This document shows positions 52,636-62,660 of a DNA stretch of 64,000 nucleotides, one piece after another. Numbering within the stretch: position 1 is the stretch's first letter; each line of letters begins with the position of its first letter. The notes below the pieces were generated by a model. It saw only the letters and a list, made by a program, of their open reading frames with translations. It searched no databases and was not told the origin of the DNA. Made by a program: the position numbers and the translations under genes. Origin of the DNA: an uncultured Opitutaceae bacterium (GTDB lineage Bacteria; Verrucomicrobiota; Verrucomicrobiia; Opitutales; Opitutaceae); NCBI GenBank assembly GCA_903862935.1, contig CAIOZY010000019.1, forward strand, positions 1 to 64,000, in the 5' to 3' direction.

Positions 52636-53217
52636 CTAGAGGGACAGACCGCAATCGGTCAAAATTTGTTTCGTCGCTTCAAGCGGCAGCCCCATAATGT
52701 TGGTGAAGGACCCGCGGTAGCCGGCGATGATCAGGTCGGTCTGGTCCTGGACTGAGTATCCGCCCGCTTTGTCCAGGGTCTCGACCTTGGACAAATAATT
52801 CTCTATCCCAGCCTGGTCCAATGACTTGAATGTCACCTCACTCGATTCTCCCCCGTCGCGCCGCAAGCCCGTGTCGGCCCGGCGAACGGAGAGGCCGGTG
52901 AACACGGTGTGGGTGCGGCCCGACAGACGCATCAGCATCCCATGCGCCTCGGCGAGGTCCCTGGGCTTGTTGAGCACAAGGTTGTCGATGAAAACCGTCG
53001 TGTCCGCCCCCAGGACCAAGGCGTCGGGGTGGCGGGCGGACACCCACTCGGCCTTCAGGGCTGCGTTGTGGGCCACCATGTGCCTGGGGTCCGCGTCGGA
53101 ATCCTCGAACTCGGTCACCCCGGCCACAACCACCTCGAAGGGGTAACCCAGGCGGGCGAGCAGCTCCCGGCGCCGGGGCGAGGCCGAGGCGAGGATCAGG
53201 CGGGGGTCGGCGGGCAT
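52636..53217 (-). CDS. maf: Maf-family nucleotide pyrophosphatase
   Basis: A 193-residue protein. ILASASPRRRELL (residues about 8-20), GADTTV and GYSVQDQ are the conserved Maf motifs, forming the nucleotide-binding and catalytic sites. Maf proteins hydrolyse dTTP/UTP or modified nucleotides. The ATG at 53217 gives the family length; an upstream frame of 29 more codons is Cys/Arg-rich and rejected. It is the first gene of the maf - TonB-like - rluA run. Confidence 0.9.
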   Translation of the reverse strand: MPADPRLILASASPRRRELLARLGYPFEVVVAGVTEFEDSDADPRHMVAHNAALKAEWVSARHPDALVLGADTTVFIDNLVLNKPRDLAEAHGMLMRLSGRTHTVFTGLSVRRADTGLRRDGGESSEVTFKSLDQAGIENYLSKVETLDKAGGYSVQDQTDLIIAGYRGSFTNIMGLPLEATKQILTDCGLSL

Positions 53218-53326
53218 CGGGGTCAAATAACCCCACTTCCGGCCGGCGTTGCAAGCCCGGCAAGGCCGCCACTTGCGGTTTGTCACCGGGCAAAAACCGC
53301 GCACAGTTCACCCTTTGCCCTCCGCT

Positions 53327-54997
53327 ATGCGCCTTGGCCTTGCCCAGATCAACTCAACCGTCGGCGACCTGCCCGGCAACCGCCGCAGGATCCTCGAGGC
53401 GTACGCAACGCTCGTCCAGCGGGGGGCCCAGCTGGTTATCTTCCCCGAGTTGATCGTCTGCGGCTACCCTCCCCGCGACCTGCTCTTCAAGCGACGGTTT
53501 GTCCCGGACGTCGAGGCCTCCCTAGGCGAGATCGCCGGCTCGATCGGAGAGGTTCCCGCGATCGTCGGCACGGTCGAAACCAACGCGAGCGGCAGCGGGA
53601 GGCCCTTCCACAACGCCGCGGCCTTCTGCCACCGGGGCCGGGTGTCGGTCGTCGCCCGAAAGAGCCTGCTGCCAACCTATGACGTCTTCGACGAGGACCG
53701 GTACTTCGAGCCGGCCGCCCAGGCCACGGTGATCCCGTTTGCGGGCCGCCGCATCGGGGTGACGATCTGCGAGGACATCTGGAACCACCCGATGGTGAGC
53801 ACCCGCAAGCTCTACCACGGGCCGGGCCCGCTCAAGCAATTGGCCGCCCAGAAGTGCGACCTGATGGTGAACCTGTCGGCGAGCCCCTGGCACAACGACA
53901 AGGCGGGGCTGCGCCAGGCGCTGGTGACCGACGCTGCCCTGGGGCTGCGCTGCCCGGTCGCCTACGTGAACGCGGTCGGAGGCAACGACGAGCTGATCTT
54001 CGACGGCCGCTCGCTCGTGAGCGACCCGGCCGGCCGCGTCATCGCCGGGTGCGAGGCCTTCGCCGAGGAGCTGCGGGTCGTGGACCTTTCCTCGCCGGCG
54101 GCCCCGGGCCCCGCCCTGGCCCCGTCCTTCGAGCAGGCCGACATGGCCGACATCTTCGCCGCCCTCACCCTGGGCCTTCGCGACTACGCCCACAAAAGCG
54201 GGTTCACCCGCGGGCTCGTCGCCCTGTCCGGGGGCATCGACTCGGCGGTCGTCGGGGTGATCGCGGCCCAGGCGCTGGGCCCGGAGAATATCGTCGCCGT
54301 GTCCCTACCTTCCGCGATCTCGTCCCCCCACTCCAAGGCGGACGCCCTGGCGCTGGCGAACAGCCTGGGGGTGCGCTTCGAGACGATCGGGATCGCCGAG
54401 GCGGTCGCCGCATGCGAGGCGGCCCTGGCCCCGGTCTTTGCGGGCCGGCCCCGGGACGTCACCGAGGAGAACATCCAGGCCCGGGTCCGCGGGGTCGTCA
54501 TGATGGCGCTGTCGAACAAGTTCGGGGCTCTGCTGCTGACGACTGGCAACAAGAGCGAGATGGCGGTCGGCTACTGCACCCTCTATGGCGACATGTGCGG
54601 CGGGCTCGGGGTGATTTCCGACGTCTTCAAGACACAGGTCTACGCCCTGGCGAACTGGATCAACGCCGACGCGCGCCGGGCCGGACGGGTTCCACCGATC
54701 CCGCAATCGAGCATCGACAAGCCTCCGAGCGCTGAATTGCGGCCCAACCAGACCGACCAGGACAGCCTGCCGCCCTACGACGTGCTGGACGCGATCCTCA
54801 AAGGCTACGTCGAGGAGGGCCTGTCCACCCGCGACCTTGTGGGCCAGGGCTTTGCCGAGGCGACCGTGCGGGACGTCGTGCTCAAAGTCGACCGCAACGA
54901 GTACAAGCGCAAGCAGGCGGCCCCCGGCCTGAAGATCACCCCGCTGGCCTTCGGGGTCGGCCGCAGGATCCCGATCGTGCAGCGCTACACCAGCTGA
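53327..54997 (+). CDS. nadE: Glutamine-dependent NAD+ synthetase
   Basis: A 556-residue two-domain enzyme. The N-terminal nitrilase-type glutaminase has Glu41 ([16 protein letters not shown]), a Lys near residue 112 and Cys near 148 ([11 protein letters not shown]), the E-K-C triad. The C-terminal synthetase has the PP-loop [11 protein letters not shown] near residue 305, then [20 protein letters not shown] (in part). It converts NaAD plus glutamine and ATP to NAD+. The stop overlaps the hemL ATG (TGATG), so translation is coupled. Confidence 0.94.
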   Translation: MRLGLAQINSTVGDLPGNRRRILEAYATLVQRGAQLVIFPELIVCGYPPRDLLFKRRFVPDVEASLGEIAGSIGEVPAIVGTVETNASGSGRPFHNAAAFCHRGRVSVVARKSLLPTYDVFDEDRYFEPAAQATVIPFAGRRIGVTICEDIWNHPMVSTRKLYHGPGPLKQLAAQKCDLMVNLSASPWHNDKAGLRQALVTDAALGLRCPVAYVNAVGGNDELIFDGRSLVSDPAGRVIAGCEAFAEELRVVDLSSPAAPGPALAPSFEQADMADIFAALTLGLRDYAHKSGFTRGLVALSGGIDSAVVGVIAAQALGPENIVAVSLPSAISSPHSKADALALANSLGVRFETIGIAEAVAACEAALAPVFAGRPRDVTEENIQARVRGVVMMALSNKFGALLLTTGNKSEMAVGYCTLYGDMCGGLGVISDVFKTQVYALANWINADARRAGRVPPIPQSSIDKPPSAELRPNQTDQDSLPPYDVLDAILKGYVEEGLSTRDLVGQGFAEATVRDVVLKVDRNEYKRKQAAPGLKITPLAFGVGRRIPIVQRYTS

Positions 54998-56274
54998 TGA
55001 ACCCCTCTGAAAACCTCTTCGCCCGGGCCCTCAAGCTGATGCCCGGCGGCGTCAATTCCCCGGTGAGGGCGTTCCGCTCCGTGGGAGGGACGCCGTTTTT
55101 CGTCGTCTCCGCCCACGGCGCCATGCTCGTGACCGCGGAGGGGCGGGAGCTGATCGACTTTGTCTGCACCTGGGGCCCGGCGATCCACGGCCACAACCAC
55201 CCGCGGATCCGCGAGGCGATAGGCAAGGCGCTGGAGAACGGGACAAGCTTCGGAACGCCCAACCCCTACGAGGTAGAGATGGCCGAGCTGATCACGCAGT
55301 TTTTCCCCTCGATTGAGAAGGTGCGCCTGTGCAACAGCGGGACCGAGGCCACGATGTCGGCCGTCCGGCTGGCCCGGGGCTTCACCGGACGCCCGAAAAT
55401 CATCAAGTGCGCCGGCTGCTACCACGGGCACTCGGACTCGCTGCTGATCAAGGCGGGGTCGGGGGCCCTCACCCACGGGCACCCCGACAGCGCGGGCATC
55501 CCGGAGAGTTTCGCCCGGGAAACGGTCGTCGTGCCGTTTAACGACACCGCGGCGATGGAGGCGGCCTTCGCCGCGAACCCCGGGCAGGTCGCCGGCTTGA
55601 TCGTCGAGCCCTACATCGGCAACACCGGCTTCATCCCGGCCCTGCCCGGCTACCTCAAGAGCCTGCGGGAGCTGTGCACCCGGAACGGCGCGGTCCTGAT
55701 CTTCGACGAGGTCATGACGGGATTCCGCCTGGCCCGGGGCGGGGTCCAGGAATTGGAGGGAATTCGGCCGGACCTGACGACCCTGGGCAAGATCATCGGC
55801 GGGGGCCTCCCCGTTGGCGCGTTCGGCGGCCGGGCCGGGATCATGGACAAGGTGGCACCCCTGGGTCCGGTGTACCAGGCGGGCACCCTGAGCGGGAACC
55901 CCCTGGCGATGGCGGCGGGGATCGCCTCCCTGAGGCTCCTCGAGGAATTGAACCCCTACGCCCGGCTCGACCAGCTGGGGGCCCGGATCCGGGACGCGGT
56001 GCGGGCGGCGGCGGCGGCCAAGGGCCTGCCCGTGCAGGTGCCCCAGGTCGGATCCATGTTCTCGGTATTCTTCTCCGGCAAGCCGGTGCGCGACCTGGAC
56101 TCCGCTATGGCCTCCGACGCGAAACTCTACGGCCGGTTCTTCCACTCCTGCCTGGATCGGGGTGTCTACCTGGCGCCCAGCGCCTACGAGACCGCCTTCC
56201 TGAGCACCGCCCACGAGGGACCGGCGATCGACCGGGCGTGCGAGGTGTTCACACAGGCGATCGCGGGCCTGTGA
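54997..56274 (+). CDS. hemL: Glutamate-1-semialdehyde 2,1-aminomutase
   Basis: A 425-residue PLP enzyme of the C5 haem pathway that forms 5-aminolevulinate. The N-terminal [20 protein letters not shown] (in part) is diagnostic. The PLP lysine is Lys265 in [16 protein letters not shown], with the preceding FDEVMTGFR. The length is normal. Its start overlaps the nadE stop. Haem synthesis from glutamyl-tRNA is implied for this organism. Confidence 0.95.
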   Translation: MNPSENLFARALKLMPGGVNSPVRAFRSVGGTPFFVVSAHGAMLVTAEGRELIDFVCTWGPAIHGHNHPRIREAIGKALENGTSFGTPNPYEVEMAELITQFFPSIEKVRLCNSGTEATMSAVRLARGFTGRPKIIKCAGCYHGHSDSLLIKAGSGALTHGHPDSAGIPESFARETVVVPFNDTAAMEAAFAANPGQVAGLIVEPYIGNTGFIPALPGYLKSLRELCTRNGAVLIFDEVMTGFRLARGGVQELEGIRPDLTTLGKIIGGGLPVGAFGGRAGIMDKVAPLGPVYQAGTLSGNPLAMAAGIASLRLLEELNPYARLDQLGARIRDAVRAAAAAKGLPVQVPQVGSMFSVFFSGKPVRDLDSAMASDAKLYGRFFHSCLDRGVYLAPSAYETAFLSTAHEGPAIDRACEVFTQAIAGL

Positions 56275-56290
56275 CCGCCGGAGCTTTGCC

Positions 56291-56983
56291 TCAGGCCACC
56301 TCGGCGGCTCCCTCGACCGAATCGGGGACGATTCCCAGCTGCACGGCATAGCGGGCGAGCCTGGCCGCCCCCGCAACGCCGGACTTTCTTGAGATCCGGG
56401 CCCGGCACCCGGCGACCGTGTGCCGGCTGATCCCCAGTTCCAGGGCGATCTCCTTGGCGCCCCGGCCGAGCGCGATCCCGCGCAGGACCGACTTTTCGCG
56501 CGGGGTGAGCCGGATCACCCCCCGGCGGCCGCCCGAACGCCCCCCGACCATCCGGCGGATGGCCTCGCTCGCAAAGTGGCTGAGATAGACCTGCCCCCTC
56601 GCCGCCGCACCGAGGGCCTGGTGGAGTTCCCCCAGCTCGGCGGTCTTCTCCACCAGCCCGTAGGCCCCGGCCAGAAGCGCCGAGCGGACCGCCCCGGGCC
56701 TCAGGTTCGCTGAGAAGACGACCACCCGCGAGCGCGGGGCAAGCGACGGCAACTCCGCAAGGAGCGAGAGCCCCGGGCCGGACGGCAGGCCCAGATCGAG
56801 GACGACCAGGGCAGGCTGCTTCGCTCGGCACAGTTCGCGCGCGTCGGCGACGTCCCCGGCCTGGCCCACTACGCGGTAGCCGGGAAAGGCCTCGATCGAG
56901 GCCTTAAGCAGGTCGCGGATCGCAGTGTGGTCTTCGATCAGGACGACGCTGCGGCGGGTGGGGGCCGGGGTCATAGGGGGCAC
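56291..56983 (-). CDS. LuxR/NarL-type response regulator
   Basis: A 230-residue protein. Receiver domain: acidic IEDH at 16-19, phospho-acceptor Asp63 in VVLDLGLPSGP, and the Lys in VEKTAELGE. The C-terminal LuxR helix-turn-helix (about 155-215) includes LTPREKSVLRGIALGRGAKEIALELGISRHTV (in pieces). An Arg/Gly-rich linker joins the two. No kinase is adjacent, so the input signal is unknown. It converges with hemL. Confidence 0.9.
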   Translation of the reverse strand: MPPMTPAPTRRSVVLIEDHTAIRDLLKASIEAFPGYRVVGQAGDVADARELCRAKQPALVVLDLGLPSGPGLSLLAELPSLAPRSRVVVFSANLRPGAVRSALLAGAYGLVEKTAELGELHQALGAAARGQVYLSHFASEAIRRMVGGRSGGRRGVIRLTPREKSVLRGIALGRGAKEIALELGISRHTVAGCRARISRKSGVAGAARLARYAVQLGIVPDSVEGAAEVA

Positions 56984-57064
56984 TTACAAAGCTCCGCGCC
57001 GCCGGCGCGGCAAGCCGCAAACGCCTCTCCGGGGTTAACACCCCAGGCTAAAAGGCACCCCTTT

Positions 57065-58009
57065 TCAGGCCCTCGGGTGCGCCCGGTCGTAGACCGACTT
57101 CAGGCGCGCCGCGCTCACGTGGGTGTAGACCTGGGTCGTGGCGAGCTGGGCGTGTCCGAGCAGTTCCTGGACGATCCGCAAATCGGCGCCCGCGTTGAGC
57201 AGGTGGGTCGCGTAGGCGTGCCTGAGCTTGTGGGGCGAGAACTCCTCGGGGAGCTGGGCCAGGCGCAGATACCGTTTCACGAGAAGCTGCACGGCCCTGA
57301 CGGTCAGTCTCCGCCCAGATGCCGAGACAAGCACGGGGTCGGAGGGACCGGCCGCCTTCGCAAAACCCTCCCGGAAGCGTTCGAGGACCTCGAGGGCTAC
57401 CCGGCCGAGCGGGCACAGCCGCTCCTTGTTTCCCTTTCCCCTGACACGCGCCACTCCGCTCGCCCGGTCGATCGCCCCGTAGTTGAGCCCCACGAGCTCG
57501 CTGACCCGGAGCCCCCCGCCGTACAGCAGCTCCAGGGCGAGGCGGTCTCGCCAGGCCGTGAAGGCATCCGAGTTGCCCTCGGCATGAAGCCTCTGGGGCC
57601 CGGACAAGAGCTGGCGGACCTGCTCCTCCGTCAGAAACTGCGGCAGGCGCCGCTCGAGCTTGGGCAGCAGGAGGCCGGAGAGGGGGTTGCGCGGGACCCG
57701 GCCCGTGCGCTCCCAGTACCGGTAGAAGGTCCTCAGGCCCGAGACCCGGTTGTGGAGGGTCCTGCGGTCGTAGCGGCGCTGGGCCTCGATCGCGAAGTCG
57801 CGCAGGTCGCGGGTTTCCAGGCGGGCCAGGTTCCCCGGGCCGCCCGGGTTGCCCGCCATCCACCGCCACAGGTCGGAGAAGGCCTGCCGGTAGTTGCGAA
57901 CGGTGTACGGAGAGCACCGCCTCTCCAGAGCCAGGTGCCTCTCAAACGGGGTCCACCACTGCGCCAGAACCGCGGGCGGGACGGCTTCAGCTGGGTTTTG
58001 CGCCGGCAT
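57065..58009 (-). CDS. xerC: Tyrosine recombinase XerC/XerD-like
   Basis: A 314-residue recombinase with a SAM-like N-terminal DNA-binding domain and a full catalytic set: Arg168, His260, Arg263, His286 and Tyr295 in VYTHVSAARL. The length and the HxLRHxxATHLL motif fit XerC/XerD, which resolve chromosome dimers at dif. Its first 23 bases overlap the end of mazG, so it belongs to a housekeeping operon rather than to a mobile element. No dif-like site was searched for rigorously. Confidence 0.88.
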   Translation of the reverse strand: MPAQNPAEAVPPAVLAQWWTPFERHLALERRCSPYTVRNYRQAFSDLWRWMAGNPGGPGNLARLETRDLRDFAIEAQRRYDRRTLHNRVSGLRTFYRYWERTGRVPRNPLSGLLLPKLERRLPQFLTEEQVRQLLSGPQRLHAEGNSDAFTAWRDRLALELLYGGGLRVSELVGLNYGAIDRASGVARVRGKGNKERLCPLGRVALEVLERFREGFAKAAGPSDPVLVSASGRRLTVRAVQLLVKRYLRLAQLPEEFSPHKLRHAYATHLLNAGADLRIVQELLGHAQLATTQVYTHVSAARLKSVYDRAHPRA

Positions 58010-58661
58010 GGCTCTCCGCGGCCCCCATTACCCGGTCGCACTCGCGCCGCAGCGCCTGCTCGGGGTCCAGGCCCTTGGCCCGGGCGGCTGCGGCGAGTTC
58101 GAACAGGGCCTTTCCGAGCCCGGGCTCGGTCAGCCCCTCGGCGATCGAGGCGACCCTCCGCCGGTCCACGGCCTCTCCGGTCGGCAGGCCTCCCTTGTCG
58201 ACTTGCTTCCAGACCGCTTCGGCAAACAGGAGGGCCGGAAGCCGGGGCGGAAGGGCCTTGAAGAGGCGCGCGCCGGGCGCCGCCGGACCCCGCTTCTTCT
58301 CGGTCGCCTTGATCTGGTCCCACTGCATCACGACCTGCTCGGAGGTCTCGAGCCTACCGCTCCCAAAGACGTGCGGGTGGCGGCGGATCAGCTTCTCGTT
58401 GATCTCGCGGGCGACGTCGTCGAAGTCGAAGGCGCCGGCCTCCTCCGCCAGGCGCGCGTGGAAGACGATCTGGATCAGGACGTCGCCCAGCTCCTCGCGC
58501 ATGTGCGGCAGGTCCCCGCGGTCTATCGTCTCCAGCAGCTCGCTGCACTCGTCGACCAGGCACCGGGCCAGGCTTTGGTGGGTCTGCTCTTGGTCCCAGG
58601 GGCAGCCGTCCTCGCCGCGGAGCCGGGCCATCGTTTGCCGGAGTTCGTCGATCGCGCTCAT
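57987..58661 (-). CDS. mazG: MazG-family nucleoside triphosphate pyrophosphohydrolase
   Basis: A 224-residue protein. The catalytic metal-binding motif is in VDECSELLETID followed by EELGDVLIQIVFHA, and an 'RRHPHVFG' signature follows near residue 93. It hydrolyses NTPs/dNTPs to monophosphates. The family is often about 260 residues with two MazG domains; here the second part (LPALLFAEAVWKQVDKGG onward) is also present in shortened form. The ATG at 58661 is standard. It is divergent from trpC. Confidence 0.9.
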   Translation of the reverse strand: MSAIDELRQTMARLRGEDGCPWDQEQTHQSLARCLVDECSELLETIDRGDLPHMREELGDVLIQIVFHARLAEEAGAFDFDDVAREINEKLIRRHPHVFGSGRLETSEQVVMQWDQIKATEKKRGPAAPGARLFKALPPRLPALLFAEAVWKQVDKGGLPTGEAVDRRRVASIAEGLTEPGLGKALFELAAAARAKGLDPEQALRRECDRVMGAAESHAGAKPS

Positions 58662-58754
58662 CGGCCCACTATGGGGCCTCCTGCGGGGAACTCGCAACCC
58701 AAGACCGGATTGATCCTTGCCCCGGGGCGCGCTTTTTGCGGCGATGGCGGGAGT

Positions 58755-59543
58755 ATGCCCGACAAGCTCTCCGAGATCATGGCCTGGAAGCGCTCCCAGC
58801 TGGCGCCCCGGGTGCGCCCGGTTTCCGAGTCCGAGCTGTCGCGGGCCGACTCCGCCCTTCCCCGGCCGCCCCCCTTCGAGCGGTCCCTGCGCCGCGCGGA
58901 CGGGCTCCTGGCGGTGATCGCCGAGATAAAGCGCCGCTCCCCGTCGGCGGGCGACATCCGCCCCGGGGCCAGCGCGCCCGCCCAGGCCGCGGCCTACGGG
59001 AAGGCCGGCGCGGACGCCCTGTCGGTCCTCACCGACGAGAGGTACTTCGGGGGGAGCCTAGATGACCTGCGAGCGGTGGCGGCCGGCTCGCCCCTGCCGC
59101 GGCTGCGCAAGGACTTCTTCGTCCACCCGCTCCAGGTCCTCGAGGCACGCCAGGCCGGCGCAAGCGCGGTCCTGATCATCGTCCGGGCCCTGAGCGACCC
59201 CGAGATCGAGCTTGTGCACGGGGCGGTGAGGGCCGCGGGGCTCGAGGCTTTGTTCGAGGTGCACGACGAGCCCGAGGTCGAGCGGGCGGTCCGCCACGGG
59301 GCGCGGATGATCGGGGTCAACAACCGCGACCTGGCGCTGTTCCGCACCGACCTTGGGATCTCCGAGCGGCTGATCCCGCGGTTTCCGAAGGAGGCGCTCG
59401 CCGTGAGTGAAAGCGGGATCGCCTCCGGGGCTGACGCCCGCCGCGTGCGCGACGCCGGGGCCCGGGCGGTCCTGGTCGGGGAGGCGCTCATGAGGTCGGA
59501 CGACCCGGCCGCCCTGATCACCGCGTTTCGGGCCCCGCTTTGA
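58755..59543 (+). CDS. trpC: Indole-3-glycerol phosphate synthase
   Basis: A 262-residue TIM barrel of tryptophan synthesis. IAEIKRRSPSAG (catalytic Lys), SVLTDERYFGGS, LRKDFFVHPLQVLEAR (catalytic Lys and Glu in part), IGVNNRDL and VSESGI are in order. No other trp genes are adjacent, so the pathway is dispersed. The ATG at 58755 is used. Its stop lies two bases before the ksgA start. Confidence 0.95.
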   Translation: MPDKLSEIMAWKRSQLAPRVRPVSESELSRADSALPRPPPFERSLRRADGLLAVIAEIKRRSPSAGDIRPGASAPAQAAAYGKAGADALSVLTDERYFGGSLDDLRAVAAGSPLPRLRKDFFVHPLQVLEARQAGASAVLIIVRALSDPEIELVHGAVRAAGLEALFEVHDEPEVERAVRHGARMIGVNNRDLALFRTDLGISERLIPRFPKEALAVSESGIASGADARRVRDAGARAVLVGEALMRSDDPAALITAFRAPL

Positions 59544-59545
59544 GG

Positions 59546-60364
59546 ATGCCCCTTTCCCCGACACAGACCCGGCAGCTGCTCTCCGAACTGGGGATTTCCC
59601 CGAGGCGGAGCCTGGGCCAGAACTTCCTCGTGGACGGAAACATAGTCCGCAAGTCGGTCGACTTGGCCCAGATCCGGCCCGGCGAGGCCGTGGTCGAGGT
59701 GGGACCCGGACTGGGGACTTTGACCGAAGCGCTGCTCGAGTCCGGGGCGCGGGTTTGGGCAATCGAGCAGGACCCTGCGCTGCACGCCCACCTCGCCCGG
59801 TCGCTCGAGCCGCGCTCGGGCGGCAGGCTCAGGCTCGTCCTGGGGGACGCCGTCGACACCCCGCTTGCGGGCTTCCCCGGTGGGGAGCCCTTTAAGATCG
59901 TGGCCAACCTCCCCTACGCGATCGCCACTCCCTGGCTCGACGCGGTCCTGTCCGGCCCTCTCCCCGACCGGATGGTGCTCATGCTCCAGCGGGAGGCCGC
60001 CCAGCGCTACACCGCCCCCCCGGGCGGGAAGTCATTCGGCGCGATATCGGTCTTCCTCCAGGCGGCCTACGAGGCGGGCCGGGGGCACCGGGTGGCCGCC
60101 GAGTGCTTCCAGCCGCGCCCCGACGTGGAGTCCCACCTGCTGGAGCTTGTCCTCAGGCCCTCCCCGGCCGTGTTCCCCGCCGAGGCCAAGGCGGCGATCC
60201 GGGCCTTCTTCCAGCAGAGGCGCAAGCAGATCGGCCCGATGGCCAGGGCCCGGCTGCCCGGGGGGGGCGCGGACTGGCTGGAACAACTGCGGGCCGCGGG
60301 ACTCTCACCGATGGTGAGACCCGAAGCGATTCCGGTGGCCCTGTGGATGCGCCTTGTGCCCTGA
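59546..60364 (+). CDS. ksgA: 16S rRNA dimethyladenosine transferase
   Basis: A 272-residue SAM-dependent enzyme. LGQNFLVD (residues about 24-31), VVEVGPGLGTLTEALL (SAM motif I), the acidic AIEQDPAL, and VANLPYAIATPW with the NLPY motif are all present. It dimethylates two adenines near the 3' end of 16S rRNA during 30S maturation. The ATG at 59546 is preferred over a TTG two codons earlier. It follows trpC closely. Confidence 0.94.
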   Translation: MPLSPTQTRQLLSELGISPRRSLGQNFLVDGNIVRKSVDLAQIRPGEAVVEVGPGLGTLTEALLESGARVWAIEQDPALHAHLARSLEPRSGGRLRLVLGDAVDTPLAGFPGGEPFKIVANLPYAIATPWLDAVLSGPLPDRMVLMLQREAAQRYTAPPGGKSFGAISVFLQAAYEAGRGHRVAAECFQPRPDVESHLLELVLRPSPAVFPAEAKAAIRAFFQQRRKQIGPMARARLPGGGADWLEQLRAAGLSPMVRPEAIPVALWMRLVP

Positions 60365-60428
60365 CACGGCGCTTGCAAGGGGCGGCCGGGATCGCTTGGC
60401 TTGACCGGGTCGTTTCGTTTTTCAACCC

Positions 60429-61094
60429 ATGTTCCGATACGCCTCCCTGTTCCTCTGCTTATCCCTTCTCGCAGCGCGGGCCGGGGCCCAGCCCGCGCTC
60501 CTGGGCCATCTTGATGGGACCTCCTACGTGTCCCCCACGGGCGCCTTCAAGGTCGAGGTCCCGGTCACGCCCGAACTGGGCGGCGCCATCTCGGACACCG
60601 CCAACGTCGTCACCTTCCGGGACAACTTCAGCACCTATGTGACGATCGGGGCGTTCCGCCAGGACGCCACCCAGCGGTGGCTGCTGGAAACCTCCGGGAT
60701 CCGCGACTACCTCAAGGGATTTTTCGAGCAGTACGTGCTCCGGGACTTCGCCCAGGCCTACAAGGACGTGCAGCTGGAGACCAACGCCCGGTTCCTGCCG
60801 ACGGTGTGCGACGGGGCTTTCGTCGCCTACGTGATGATCCCCGGCGGCTCGATGTTCGCGGACCGGATCCCCGTGGTGGCGGAGAACCAGGCGCCCCCGG
60901 TGGCCAAGCGCGGCAACATGCTCTTCGTCAAAAACGGGTTCATCTTCGTCATCAGCATAGAGCTGGTGGAGCGGGTCACCGAGGGAAGCGCTTACCACAA
61001 GACGGCCGACGAGGAGGACATTCTGCTCCGGCAGCGCCTGGTGGACCTGGCGGCCAAGATGGATTTCACGAAGCCGCCCGCGGCGGTGAAGTAG
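60429..61094 (+). CDS. Exported protein of unknown function
   Basis: A 221-residue protein with a signal peptide (MFRYASLFLCLSLLAARAGAQP). The mature part has a YVSPTGAFKVEVPV segment, several aromatic-rich beta strands and a C-terminal amphipathic helix. Similar small secreted proteins with an 'FKVEVP' start occur widely but I cannot name a family. It lies 64 bp after ksgA on the same strand and converges with xylB. Confidence 0.6.
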   Translation: MFRYASLFLCLSLLAARAGAQPALLGHLDGTSYVSPTGAFKVEVPVTPELGGAISDTANVVTFRDNFSTYVTIGAFRQDATQRWLLETSGIRDYLKGFFEQYVLRDFAQAYKDVQLETNARFLPTVCDGAFVAYVMIPGGSMFADRIPVVAENQAPPVAKRGNMLFVKNGFIFVISIELVERVTEGSAYHKTADEEDILLRQRLVDLAAKMDFTKPPAAVK

Positions 61095-61097
61095 CGC

Positions 61098-62642
61098 TCA
61101 GGACCCCCGGCGGCGGCCGGTCCAGCCGGCTAAGAGCCGGCGACGGGTAGAAAAAAGACCCCGAAGTTCGGCGCTCAACCGGTCCTGGAGGGCCTGGAGA
61201 TCCCGGTACCGCCCGGCGTGGGCCCGGTTGGGCCTGCACCGCGTGCGCTCGTCGATCGAGACCAGGCGCCGCGTGAGGTCCGCCAAGTCAGCCCTGGGTT
61301 CCCCTCCCGAGCGGGCTGCGCACCAGCAGGCCTGGATCGCTGCGCCGAGAGCCGCCCCCTCCTCCTCCCGCATCCCGACCACCGGCACCCCGAAAACGTC
61401 GGCTGAGATCTGACGCCAGACCGGCGAGCGGGAGCCGCCCCCGGTCATCCGGATCTCGCGGGCCCTGACGCCAAGCTGCGCGAGCCGGCGGAGCCCGTAG
61501 TTCATCCCGAGGGTCACACCCTCCATCGCCGCGCGGGCCAGCGCCTCCTTGCACAGCGAGCGCTCGTCCAGGCCGAACAGGACGCCGCAGCCGTCGGGCA
61601 CGTCGGGGGTGCGCTCGCCCGCAAAGTACGGCACAAGCAGCAGGCCAGCGGAGCCGGGCTGAGCCGACCGGGCCGCCGCGTCCAGCCCCCCGTGGTCGAG
61701 CCCGAAGAGCGTCCGCACCCTCTCCGTGACTGCCGTCACGTTCATCGTGCACAGCAGCGGCAGCCAGCCCCCTGTCGACGAGCAGAACGGGGCGATCTCG
61801 CCCCTCGGATCGACCACCGGCCGGGCGCTGTACGCGTAAATCGTCCCGCTCGTCCCGAAGCTCGCCGTGACGATCCCGGGCTCCACGTTGCCCGTCCCGA
61901 TGGCCCCCATCATGTTGTCGCCTCCCCCCGCGCTTACGAGGACCCCGGCCGGGAAGCCGTACCGTTTCGCCAGGGATGCCCGCAGGATGCCCGCGGGCCT
62001 GTCCGAGGCGGACAGGGGCGGAAGCCACCCCCTCAGGTCCGGGTCGATCGCATCGATCGCCGGGCCCGACCACACCCGTTTGCGGACATCCATCAGCGCC
62101 GTGCCCGAGGCGTCCCCGAACTCCATCGAGGCCTCGCCCGTCAGGTGGACGTTGAGGTAATCGTGCGGCAGGAGGACCTTCCTCATCCTGCGGAAATTCC
62201 CCGGCTCGTGCCGCTTCATCCACAGAATCTTCGGGGCCGTGTAGCCGGTCAGAAACGGCAGGCCGAGCTTGCTGATGACGGCCGCCCGGCCCCCGAGGGC
62301 GCCCGTGAGGATCGAGCATTCCGGCGCCGTGCTCGTGTCGCACCACAGTTTCGCAGGTCGGATCACTCCGCCCTTCCCGTCCAAGGCGACAAGCCCGTGC
62401 TGCTGGCCCGACACGCCGATTGCCCGGACGCGGGCCCGGTCGATCCCGGCTGCAACCGCCTTGAGGACCGAGTCGAGGGCGGCGATCCATTCGCGGGGGT
62501 GCTGCTCGGCATGGCCCGGCGGCAGGCCCGCGATCATCCGGTGCGGGGCTCGGGCGCGGAAGAGCACACGACCCCTGCCGGGGTCGATGACGACCGCCTT
62601 CGTTCCCTGGGTTCCGGAGTCGATTCCGATGAAGAGCGCCAT
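61098..62642 (-). CDS. xylB: Xylulokinase
   Basis: A 514-residue FGGY-family sugar kinase. LFIGIDSGTQGTKAVVID (in part) is the N-terminal ATP-binding strand, GVSGQQHG the sugar-site motif, VSAGGGDNMMGAIGTG the second domain and SFGTSGTIYAY the adenine-site segment. RMTGGGSRSPVWRQISADVFGVPV (in part) is the C-terminal FGGY signature. It phosphorylates D-xylulose, although related kinases take other ketoses. It lies 18 bp after folK on the same strand and no xylose isomerase is present in the window. Confidence 0.88.
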   Translation of the reverse strand: MALFIGIDSGTQGTKAVVIDPGRGRVLFRARAPHRMIAGLPPGHAEQHPREWIAALDSVLKAVAAGIDRARVRAIGVSGQQHGLVALDGKGGVIRPAKLWCDTSTAPECSILTGALGGRAAVISKLGLPFLTGYTAPKILWMKRHEPGNFRRMRKVLLPHDYLNVHLTGEASMEFGDASGTALMDVRKRVWSGPAIDAIDPDLRGWLPPLSASDRPAGILRASLAKRYGFPAGVLVSAGGGDNMMGAIGTGNVEPGIVTASFGTSGTIYAYSARPVVDPRGEIAPFCSSTGGWLPLLCTMNVTAVTERVRTLFGLDHGGLDAAARSAQPGSAGLLLVPYFAGERTPDVPDGCGVLFGLDERSLCKEALARAAMEGVTLGMNYGLRRLAQLGVRAREIRMTGGGSRSPVWRQISADVFGVPVVGMREEEGAALGAAIQACWCAARSGGEPRADLADLTRRLVSIDERTRCRPNRAHAGRYRDLQALQDRLSAELRGLFSTRRRLLAGWTGRRRGS

Positions 62643-62660
62643 GGTGAAGATCTTCCCTGC

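Noticed and set aside
57065-58009. The tyrosine recombinase as an integrase marking a genomic island
   Set aside because: Its length and motifs fit XerC/XerD, it overlaps mazG in a housekeeping context, and no att-like repeats or island genes flank it.
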